From the NCBI RefSeq assembly GCF_901709675.1, contig NC_051089.1, positions 1,615,476 to 1,679,475 on the forward strand: DNA of 64,000 nt. Direction: 5' to 3'. This stretch comes from Syngnathus acus. Taxonomy: Eukaryota; Chordata; Actinopteri; Syngnathiformes; Syngnathidae. Under the pieces are notes generated by a model. It was not told the origin of the DNA, ran no database searches, and was given only the letters and a program-made list of their open reading frames with translations. A program made the translations under genes and the position numbers. This document shows, piece after piece, positions 54,400-64,000 of the stretch; within the stretch, counting starts at the first letter, position 1, and every line of letters begins with the position of its first letter.

Positions 54400-55154
54400 T
54401 ATCTCAACTCAAAACAGAGAACCCGCTGAGAATTTCCTATGGTGCGGTATCGTCAATCACTTTTCAACGACAACACAAAAATAACAGTAAACAATCGGAC
54501 GCGAGCATTCAAACGTTTGGAGCAGCTGCACTTGATAGCACGTGTTATCATGAAAATTGAACTCCAAGTCTAATTTGGTGAGACAGAGATCGTGTTTTTA
54601 TCAGTGTAATTTCTACCACTGAATAGCACGATCACATAAAAGGAAAAACGACAGCTTATTTTTACCGCTAGCTCACCTAAGCGGTCGGTACCCGCCATGT
54701 TTTGTTCTTTAATCCGAACAAAAACCGCTTCTGGGAAAACTGCTGTTTTTCCACTCAAGGCTTTATAAAACGAATGACGTTTGTCTCTGTGGGGTGTTCA
54801 AAATGTCCTCCTCCCTGTTACGTGCGAGCTTTCTATTCAGCGGGTGTTACATTCACGACGCATGAAAGACCTTCTCTATCTCCTCTTCATAACACAGCAA
54901 GACAAGCAGAGCTGTCCAAGAAGTCATGGCAGTGACAACGGGAAGCAGTGAAAAGGTTTCTTTCCATGTGCCAGCCTCTTTGTATTCCCCTCCATGTGTC
55001 CGCCAAATCTGTCTTTATCCTCGTTTCTAGCCGTATACCAGGTGGACGTCAACTATTTCTTTCCTGATGGTGTTGTGAGGATCAGTGTCCACTCGGGGAC
55101 CTTTTCACCAACACGCACGCGTGCGCACGTTCACGCCAACCAGCTGAGTGTGCT

Positions 55155-55169
55155 CCCCCCCCCCCCCCA
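55155..55169 (+). repeat. Poly-C run
   Basis: An uninterrupted run of about 14 C; its length is prone to sequencing and replication slippage. Confidence 0.8.
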
Positions 55170-55388
55170 CTCTTATTGGCAATATCAGTGGGCGCAAGGG
55201 TTGAAGGGCTTGACGGGGGCTTGATTTCTAAGGCAAAAAATGATAGAAGCTCTTGCTGAGATAGAATCGTGCCATCTCGAGACCCTTCAGAGGTTGTTAT
55301 GAGGCCGTTATGAAATCTGCACGACTCTCCCATCACCACCTATAGCGTCCCTCTGTCTGCCCCTCCCTCCACTTTTCTCCCCAGTCGC

Positions 55389-55459
55389 CTCACTCACTCA
55401 CTCACTCACTCACTCACTCACTCACTCACTCACTCACTCACTCACTCACTCACTCACTG
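55389..55459 (+). repeat. (ACTC)n microsatellite
   Basis: About 17 near-perfect copies of the tetranucleotide, ending in one CACTGA variant. Confidence 0.95.
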
Positions 55460-56158
55460 ACTCATTGAGCAGTCTCCATGTTGCAGAATTTCCTAATGGA
55501 ATCAGGAGAGGTAAATATTGCGTCTGCTGTTTAATTTTGTGAATATTTACAGCCGAAGGCGCGCAGCATGCGCTGCATCATCACAGCAGAGCTTGCCTGC
55601 TGTCAAGATGCTGTGAAGCTCCTGACAAGTTAGCTAAACAGACACGGATCACTGAAAGCAGCAGTGCAACAAGCTAATCCAGACACCTTGACTGACGCGT
55701 ACACGCATCAAGATCATGTTGCGACACAGCCACGGAGTGGAAACAAAGGTCACTGCGAGTCCTCTTTGCGCGTCACACAACAGTGACAATGTAGACAAAC
55801 GTTTTGGGACACCCACAAGAAAGGCAGTCGTCCTTCCCTTCGTCACGAGTTGGTCACAAATGATTGTTGGACTGTGCTGAAAAACAATTTGCCTCAACGA
55901 TTAGCAAATTGATCACCCCCTCGCGCAACGTGATGATCACTTACCCTGTCAGGCTGCACTGTTAGCTGGTCAAATTGATCATTATTTCCAGCATGGTTCC
56001 TGAGCAAATACCTACAAACACATCTTCATCAGTCTCAGCTGAGCATCTTGTCCAATAAGTGTTCTAATTCTGATCATGTTCAATTTGTGACATTGGCCGT
56101 GCACGTAAAAAAAAAAAAGGCATTGCATTTGAAATTTGTGAGAATTGTTTTGAACATA

Positions 56159-56327
56159 CCGTAATTTTCGGACTATAAGTCGCACCGGAGTATAAGTCGC
56201 ACCAGCCATAAAATGCCCAAAAAAGTGAAAAAAAAACATATATATGTATATAAGTCGCTCCTGAGTATAAGTCGCCCCCCCACCCAAACTATGAAAAAAA
56301 CCGCGACTTATAGTCCGAAAATTACGG
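56159..56327. mobile_element. MITE B with TA duplication, fold-back
   Basis: A 169-base element flanked by TA. The ends CCGTAATTTTCGGACTATAA are perfect inverted repeats. The motif TATAAGTCGC occurs several times inside. Its ends are close variants of those of MITE A 2 kb away, so the two share a transposase family. It is short enough to form a long hairpin. Confidence 0.85.
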
Positions 56328-57000
56328 TAAATGTGCAGATTTGTACTGATCCTATGTGAAAAATTCATGCGGCATAGACATAAAGTTGGCAATTGTGTCG
56401 TCCCGCGAGGGCATTTGAATTTCAGGTATGAGGCAGCCAATCAATCAGGCAGACAGGCAAAAGTCTGAAATCTAGCGCGGTTGAAGAATGTGATTTACAA
56501 GACAAGAAGCATTTAAAGATGCTCTCCAAGCTCATTCTAAAGACTTCCTGTCAGTAGCGAGAGAGCTGGCTGTAATCCATTATCACTGGATGGATTCATT
56601 TGCATAATTCTCCTTTTGTGCGGTCCCAGGTCTTTTCCTGTCTCCTCCTTCAAACACAATATGAAAACGGAGGCCTCTCAACCCTCAACCACTTGTTGCT
56701 TAGGAAACAGCCACGGCAACGCAGGGAGGAGTGCAGCCGAGCGAGGAGGAGGGAACGAGAAGGGACTCGCTTGAGCGGGAGTGATAAAATGACACGGGCA
56801 AGCTGATGCGGATGTGATTAGCTGCGAGGAGGGAGAAAATGAGCACAACGGGCAGAGGACAAGAAAAAGAAAAAGGGTGGCCAGATAGGGCGGAAAGCGG
56901 AAACTACTGTTCAATACAGACCAATTTTATGTGACTTAAAAAGTCATTTATCTATGTCGACAGTCTATTAGTCACGTATTCGAGTGTGACCCCCCGGGCC

Positions 57001-57069
57001 CCTCGCCCCTCCCTCCCTCCCTCCCTCCCTCCCTCCCTCCCTCCCTCCCTCCCTCCCTCCCTCCCTCCC
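57001..57069 (+). repeat. (CCCT)n microsatellite
   Basis: About 15 copies of CCCT, an almost pure pyrimidine strand able to form non-B DNA. Confidence 0.9.
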
Positions 57070-58454
57070 ACGGTGTGTGTGCATACGTGTTTGCGCTTTC
57101 TTTCGATATTGTGCATCTGTGAGTAAGATGAGGATGTATTGGTTATCCTGCAGGGAAGCGAAAATTGCACAGATAAGGTCGATATGTCGTTAGAGGGCGG
57201 GGCCGCGGATTTCACAATGAATATTGTGCAATGATACAGTAGCTCTGTTGAAAGGTTTACTCTTAAATGTGCGCGATGGGGAGAGTTAGCCACCTCGCGT
57301 GTGCACGCTAGGGGGTGTTCTCATACGAAATCGTTGCGAGGCCCCTTTACCATTCGCAATTTACAACGCAATGTGCACGCATATCACCCAGGCTGGATTT
57401 AGCTGGTGCTAAATCGGAAGCGCGGTCGAAGAAGAAAACGTGCTTGCCATTCAGGCTAATAAAAATAGCATTTGGCTATGTAGATGGCGTTTCCTTTTAT
57501 TAGCCAGCAGGACCTTTGGCGATGAAACGGCCACTCTGTCCACAATAAAACACAGATGGGCGTTGTATCTGCGTCTTTTTACCTCTGATGAGGTCAACGG
57601 CATCAGAAAATAACAGTACTCCGGCCAAGGTTGGGATCGGTGGACGGTACTGTGGCTGGTGGGGAAGCACATGCAGCGTGCAGCAACTGTCATTGCACTG
57701 TATCCGAGTCGACCAATGACTTGAATGGCAAGGTTAAAGGGTTGTTTGAGGTTAATGGCCCGTTAACAGGCCAGGGAAGTAGTCTTGAAGCTGCTAGCAA
57801 GACTTGAATGTAGCATCACTTGACTTCCCACTGCCACTCCTCAAACACACTCACTCAAATCGATAGCTTGATGCGAAGATTGAGAGAAATGCTAGTTGGA
57901 TGAAATAGTGTGAAATAGCTTCAAAGATGATCACATTCAAAGGTCACTTCTACGTTGTGTTTAGTTGTGGGGGTTGCAGAACTGTAGAATAAAATACCGT
58001 AGTCTCCTTTTGTGCCGGGTGAAAAAATTTACCGATGAAAGAAAGTCTTTCGTCCAAATGCACCGTCTTTCTTCTGATTTTAATTGGAAATCCCTTCACC
58101 AACACACCTTTGATCACTGCGACTTTGAGAAACAGACACGTGTCCACGCAAGGTAGCAATCGGTGGTGAGGGAAGAGTGAGGAATTATGCATGATTTCTC
58201 CATCAAGCTCTCTTTGCTCACTTGACACAACTGGCTCATTTTTCAAGTGAACAACTGAGGGTAAGCGCCATAGGGCCCGACTGTAAGTGCTGCAGTTATC
58301 CCCAATTTGAAAGATGATGTTGAGAAATGACACGGAAACAACAGGGAGTCAAGAGGAGCCAGTTGGAGCAGGATTTTATCCTCGAGTGCAGATAGGATAG
58401 CGCTGCAGAAATTGCTTTTTGCCTAGATACAGGTACAATGGCCATTGAATTGAC

Positions 58455-58645
58455 TTTTAGATATTATGTACATTTTTTAGATATATTTTTTGATATTATA
58501 ATAAATGTTATATTTAGATATTTTTTGACATTATATTAATTCATATATCATATTTTATTTATTTATTTATTTTTAGATATTATATTGAATATTTAGATAT
58601 TTTTAGACATATTAACAAGCATATATTAGATATTTAGATATTGTT
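58455..58645. repeat. AT-rich degenerate minisatellite
   Basis: Repeated variants of TTTAGATATT and TATATTA, with a (TTTA)n patch in the middle. No coding potential. Confidence 0.7.
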
Positions 58646-60689
58646 TTGAGGAGGAAAAAAGAAAGAATATATTACATGAGTGATTGTTCTGTACATCTCC
58701 TGGAACTCCCTCCCTCCAACTTCTCTTTATTCAATGAGGTATACTTGCGCATGACAAAATGTCACGGCATATCATTTTCAACTTTCTGCTTATCCATTCC
58801 AAAGCCAGTGTGGACTAACACTTTTTTTTTTTCTTTCCCGGCTTGTCCCCACTTAATCAATTCAGCAAGAGAAGGTTAACTTGCCTCCAGAAAACAACAA
58901 CAACATTTCCTCTTTGCAAGGAAAGCACTGGATAGAAATCACACAACAATCAATTAACGCCGTGTGTCATTACGGATTTCCTCTATGTACAACATTGTCA
59001 CACACAACTGGAAGCTTGCCCAGCGACAGGAAGGTAATAGACCAAGTGACTGCGACTCCCTTAGGGGAGATTAACGCTTCATACCCCATTTTAGCAAGCA
59101 ACATGACGACACAAGTCATTGAAGTGCCTTAAGCATTTCTATTATGCGAGAAAAGTTTACCTCTCATAATTTGAGCACGAGCAAAGGCATACGTGATATC
59201 TGGTGGTGTCATTCTAATTCATGTGCAGGCAAACACATTAGTATGATTAGCTGCACCACAATATTTTGCCACAAGGGTTTTATGTGACGTTGTTGAATTG
59301 TGATTTTCTCTCACTCTTTCGCCAATCAGTATGCTCGCTCGCGACTCTGGGAAGTCAGTTAGCTACACAAACTGAATATAACGTGCAAGCCGCCATCTAA
59401 TATTAAGCTATATGTCTGCCTGATATTTTTCTCGACTTGTAAAAAAAATTGCCATGAAACCCGTCATTTTTGTTCAACATGATAAAAACAAGGAGGTCTG
59501 TCGGAAAATAAACGAGTCTGCATTAAAGTGCTTTATGATGCATGGGGAAAGATATGACAGGTGGTCTCATAAGTTCCAGCACTGTACATTTGACCTATTT
59601 ATGTTCTCATTGACATAAACGCTGATTGCAAACTCGTGTGCACGTTCAGGAGATATTTCGATTTTTGAGCAAATACAATATGAAAGGATTAAGCTTAGAT
59701 AAAGGCACATTTTAATATGTCTTATTTGCATCGGTTGCGTCGCATCACGTTATGAATATCAATGCACGTGAGATTACCATTCATAACCCCCTTGACTGCA
59801 ACATCACATGACTCATGAATAAATAATCGTTGCATTTCTTACATCTTTACAGCGTAAAATGTCTGCAAAGCCAATGTGTCTTTTGCAAGATCAACATAGC
59901 GATGGTGGCATTTAGCCTGAAGCCAAGGAGAACATCAGCAAAGCCCGGAGACACTTGGCCTGCTTTGCTTAATAATCCATAACAAAGTGAAGAGTGACAC
60001 CGACTGAATAACAAAAGCGGTGAATATGATGGATGTTTTCAAAAAGCTCTCCTACACGTAGAAGACACCAAAGCCACTCAATGGAGTCGGGGGTTGTCCG
60101 CCTCCAAACTTCTACAGACGTAAATTCGTTTTCTCTACCCGGCCCGCTCGTACGGCGTGATGGATCGTTCATAAAACATGCATGATCCCGTGAATTACTT
60201 TGCAAAAAACATCAGATAAATTGTTTTGGATGGCTTATTACAATGCCGTTATTGGCTCGGCATATTAAATTATTGGCAATTGAGTAAATCACAGACTTGA
60301 AAATAAACCATCACGGCCCCTCGATGATGATTCCCTCACTCTGCCTACAAACATCACCGCCTCTGTCGGAGCTCATTTTAATCACCGGGAACGTTGTCAT
60401 CACTCACATCTTATTAGGACCTTAATAAGATAAAGGCTGAATGGGAAGACATTTGCAAGGCGAGGCAGTGTGAATGTGTGTGTTGATTTATGAAGGGTAT
60501 TAGAATAGCAGGGATTAATGTTGCTCGGCTAGGAATAGTGTTGACTGTCAGCAGACCTGCAAGAACCGATCAGACAAATCTTGCAGTAGGCCGCTGGATT
60601 ATTTGTTTCAGTTTTGAGGTCGGGGCTTCAAAACAGTGTGAATTCCTTTTTTTTTTTATGTGAGACTTATAACAAAAGTGGCTTTAGGA

Positions 60690-61011
60690 TAACCAGCTCA
60701 GTGGCCTAGTGGTAGAGTGTCCGCCCTGAGACTGGAAGGTTGTGGGTTCAAAAACCCCGGCCGGGTCATACCAAAGACTATAAAAATGGGACCCATTGCC
60801 TCCCTGCTTGGCACTCAGCATTAAGGGTTGGAATTGGGGGGTTAGATCACCAACTGATTCCCGAGCGCGGCACCGCTGCTGCTCACTGCTCCCCTCTCCC
60901 CCAGGGGATGGATTAAAATCACACGGGGATGGGTTAAATGCAGAGGACAAATTTCACCACACCCAGGTGTGTGTGTGACGATCATTGGGACTTTAATCTT
61001 TAATCTTTAAA
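60690..61011 (+). mobile_element. tRNA-derived SINE
   Basis: The head looks like a tRNA promoter: A box TGGCCTAGTGG at 60702-60712 and B box GGTTCAAAAAC at 60745-60755, 32 bases apart. The body carries GGGTTAAATGCAGAGGAC, which I recall from repeats of spiny-rayed fishes. It ends with three copies of CTTTAAT-like units, the usual short 3' tandem of such SINEs. No clear target duplication was seen. Confidence 0.8.
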
Positions 61012-64000
61012 TGTTCATTGTTTTACTTAAGATTTATTCGTATTTTTTCACCCATGGAATTTATTTCGTTAAGATCTGCCAACATTTGTGTTATCTTCAT
61101 AAAGACTGAAATACTTTACAATATTTAATATTTGTGTTTGCCAATCGTTTCTGCAAGCGTGACAGGTATTGTGTCCGTGTTGAGAAAATTTCAAAAATTG
61201 CCGTCTATATTTTCGAGTGAATGCGCTGTCGGCTTTCAAAACAAAGGTCATTGAGCCGGTCATCCGTAAGAGTCGGGCCACCCGTCATCACCTTCTCTGA
61301 GTCCCCTGAGTGTTGCGAGACAAGAGAGAGAGAGAGTAAGAGAGGTGAGGAGGTGGCCCGGACACAGCAGCCCAGTTTCCTCTGGCCTTTAGTTCCCAAA
61401 GGAGCACAACTTCAAAAGAAAAGTTAAGGAGCTAAGTAAGTTGGATTTCAATGTCAAATAGCTTCTTTGGACCCTGAGGTGGCTTTTTTTTCCTTTTAAA
61501 CATTCAGACACAGCTTTTACTGGCTTTAATTCTAATCATGAATGAACAGCAATCAGAGATTTGTATTGCTGCTACGCAGATTGTGATTGGCAGTCAGCTT
61601 TGAAGATTCACGACTGCGCTTTCCTCGCTTTGAAACGGCATCATTTAACGACGAACAGGAAAACGGCACACTAGTTCACACATCTGATACAAATCCGCCA
61701 GTCTTGCCAATGTTTTATGTGATATTTTCTGAGCTATTGTTTTGTGTCATATATTTTTGTAACGCGTTTCGCTATGGTGAAAGCGCTTATGAAATAAATG
61801 TGTATTGTATTTATTTTGTATCTGCGCTAATTTACTAATAACAATCATAATAATAATAATAAATACTTAATAATATTAATAATAATATTAATGTATTTAT
61901 GAATATTTTAATAATATAAATGTAGTGTCAAGCCCTACATAGAAAATGCGGCTTTTTTTCAATCTGAGTAGAGCAAACATAAATTCACACGGAGAGTTGG
62001 AGGAGTATATTTGATCCATTCTATTTGAGGAGAATGGCCCTTTGTCCTTCATTGCACAAACGCTGCTCAACAAGTCATAAATTTGCCATGCGGACTCTGA
62101 AGGTGGGCACGAGCGTTTTGACCACAAGGTTACATCTCTGAGCTTGTGTTTGGCCTTCACAAACACATCCATTTTTTCTCTCCTGATTTCTTTTCACAAA
62201 AACAATATTGTTGTCCCACACGCTAAAGATTGACATTAAATCTTTTCTCCGTTCGTCATCACAAGCTGTTTGTCTTACATTGCAAATTAAATTTGGAGGA
62301 AAACCAGCTGCGATAATGTATGAGACTCCGGAGGGAAATTGCTTCGTTAGAATGAGAATAATTGCTTTAATATTAAGGAAGCATGCCTTCCCTTGTAAGT
62401 AACGATCATCTTGAGTGTTCTGTGATTGGAAATTATTTTATGAAAGTGTCAGTATGAAATCCCTTCTCATAGGATGACATAGGAAAACATTGCCACATCT
62501 CTGTCTTTGACCAATATAAAACTCAAAGATTTCCAATCAGTGGAATTACATTTCATAATGGCTTATAACAGCCATAACAAAATGGCATTGAAAAAGAAAA
62601 CCCGGCCCACAGATTCTTTTGATTTAAAGTTTCCACGTAATCACAATTGTGTTTGCACGCTTGCTTGCCCGTGTCAAAAACATATGCGCCTATTTGACTG
62701 TATGAAATGGTATTTGCTGGAAAAGTTCACTGCTGTGCAGTTAAAGCATCAGATGACAAGGCAAGCCGTGAAATGAAGCCAACACAAGAGAAGTGCGAGG
62801 GCTGTCAGCTGTTCTTTGGCTTCACGGGATTTAGGATCCTTTTTTGAATGCTGCCATCTAAACCTCATCCTCATCTACTGTCAGTGAATGTCAGCTCCGT
62901 GTCGTTTTAACTGTGGATTCCCGGCATGCCGCCGAGGAACCAAAGGTCAAATCGCAAAGCAGCGGGCATAGTTTCATGGAAGTAAAAGTTCTAGACCACA
63001 ATTTACAACTGAGTCGTGATTACTTGTTGCACATGAAGCACAACCCTGATTCTCATAATTACACGAGAAAACTTCCATAAATAGTTTAAGTTAAATATGT
63101 ATGTCCGCACTGTTGCCTTTCATTGACAGCGGTTGGATTTGATTCACGGCCAGTGCATCAACAACCTGCCATTGATGTTCTCCACTGCTGGCACCCAATG
63201 GGAGGTTCGGATCAGGAAGGGCAAAATACAACATGCCAGTGACTCACTGTGGTGATCCCTGCCGGGATGTGCTGAACCTCAAGCGCAACCGTGACTTGCT
63301 TTCTCAACACAAGAATATATTTCTATTTTTTGGAACTTGTTGACTGTTATGCTTGATTAAATTCTGACCAGTGAGCCGGCTCTAATGAGTGTCAAAAGGG
63401 GAAGGCAATTCCTCATTCCGAAAGGTTTGACGATAATTAATTCTAAGAAAGGAATGGTAATTACCATTGCTTGAATGAGACTGCATTTGTAAATAATCGT
63501 TTAAGTTAGACAAATAAACACCTGCGCAGGCTGGAGACTTTGCAAATAGACGACTTTAATCACCCTTTGAGGGAAATGTAGGAAAAACTGCCTGACAGAT
63601 GTTGTCATCTGTCATCAATCCAGAAGCTCCAACAAGCATCAATGAACGGCATACAATTAGCATCGAAATACTTTTGCCGTTATGATGATTAAAAGAACCA
63701 CATCCAGTGGAAAAACAATCAAATTGAGAATGTCGACACAGCCCTGTTATTTTGACTAAATGTGCTCAAAATATGACAGCTAATCAAACAGTAATGAGCT
63801 CAATTTAATGACTAAGAATTGACTTTTCTTCCAGAATAGCTCTCGTTTGTTGTTTAAGTCTTTGTTTGATGTTTGTTTTATTATTTTTTAAAGCCTGTCA
63901 TGTTCCTGACAGCCATTTTGGAGATGATGTCACTGACTTATGCACGTCAAAGAACTGTGACTGAATTTCTTCCACAGATACTCTTTTTTTTTTCTTTTGG
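61012..64000. other. Gene-free interval, right end
   Basis: No gene was recognised. An AAT-rich patch lies at 61840-61925. The rest is unique sequence with short open frames only (89 codons at most), none protein-like. Confidence 0.45.
61840..61925. repeat. (AAT)n-rich patch
   Basis: Interrupted AAT and ATT trinucleotide runs. Confidence 0.75.

Larger units (their letters stand above)
54400..60688. other. Gene-free interval, middle part
   Basis: This holds MITE B, the microsatellites listed, an AT-rich minisatellite and otherwise single-copy DNA. I saw no exon with good splice sites and a protein-like frame. Bases 59150-60500 lack repeats and low-complexity runs and may contain conserved regulatory DNA (inference only). 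Confidence 0.45.

Noticed and set aside
55389-57069. Regular repeats as a possible CRISPR array
   Set aside because: They are simple tetranucleotide runs without spacers, in a vertebrate genome.
60690-60765. Functional tRNA gene
   Set aside because: The A and B boxes are present but the sequence cannot form a tRNA acceptor stem and continues into a SINE body.

Overview
The window is a piece of a vertebrate nuclear genome, almost certainly a compact-genome percomorph teleost. The genes are split by short GT-AG introns (many 65-110 bases). The spliced products align end to end, from memory, with vertebrate orthologues. The intergenic DNA carries a tRNA-derived SINE with a tail typical of spiny-rayed fish and TA-flanked mariner-type MITEs. 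No bacterial, phage or CRISPR features are present.

Layout. Bases 1-30000 hold a block matching human 13q34 in gene order: tmco3 (-), dcun1d2 (+), adprhl1 (+), grtp1 (+), lamp1 (-), cul4a (-). It is followed by tgfbrap1 (+; human 2q12), fbxl3 (+; human 13q22), lims1 (+; human 2q12) and a KAP-family NTPase resembling NKPD1 (-). I reconstructed all ten reading frames exon by exon. Each sums to a multiple of three: 698, 259, 962 (or 358), 348, 420, 755, 875, 431, 335 (or 338) and 733 aa. Bases 50.3-64 kb contain no convincing gene, only two related MITEs, microsatellites, one SINE and long stretches of unique DNA.

Shared themes. Several products act in the endolysosomal system: LAMP1, the CORVET subunit TGFBRAP1, the Rab-GAP GRTP1 and the exchanger-like TMCO3. 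Others act in cullin ubiquitin ligation: DCUN1D2 promotes cullin neddylation, CUL4A is a neddylated scaffold, and FBXL3 is an SCF receptor. This looks like inherited synteny rather than an operon-like unit.

Main points for a second look: (i) adprhl1 can splice from a donor that contains its own stop codon into a 1.8 kb exon adding about 600 aa; (ii) lims1 has two alternative terminal exons; (iii) cul4a contains an AT-AC U12-type intron; (iv) the NKPD1-like protein has a degenerate P-loop; (v) two CLEAR-type E-boxes lie upstream of lamp1; (vi) the tmco3/dcun1d2 interval carries opposed ZNF143-type motifs and a perfect NRF1 palindrome. I found no clearly novel biological system. Names rest on remembered family sequences, not on a database search.
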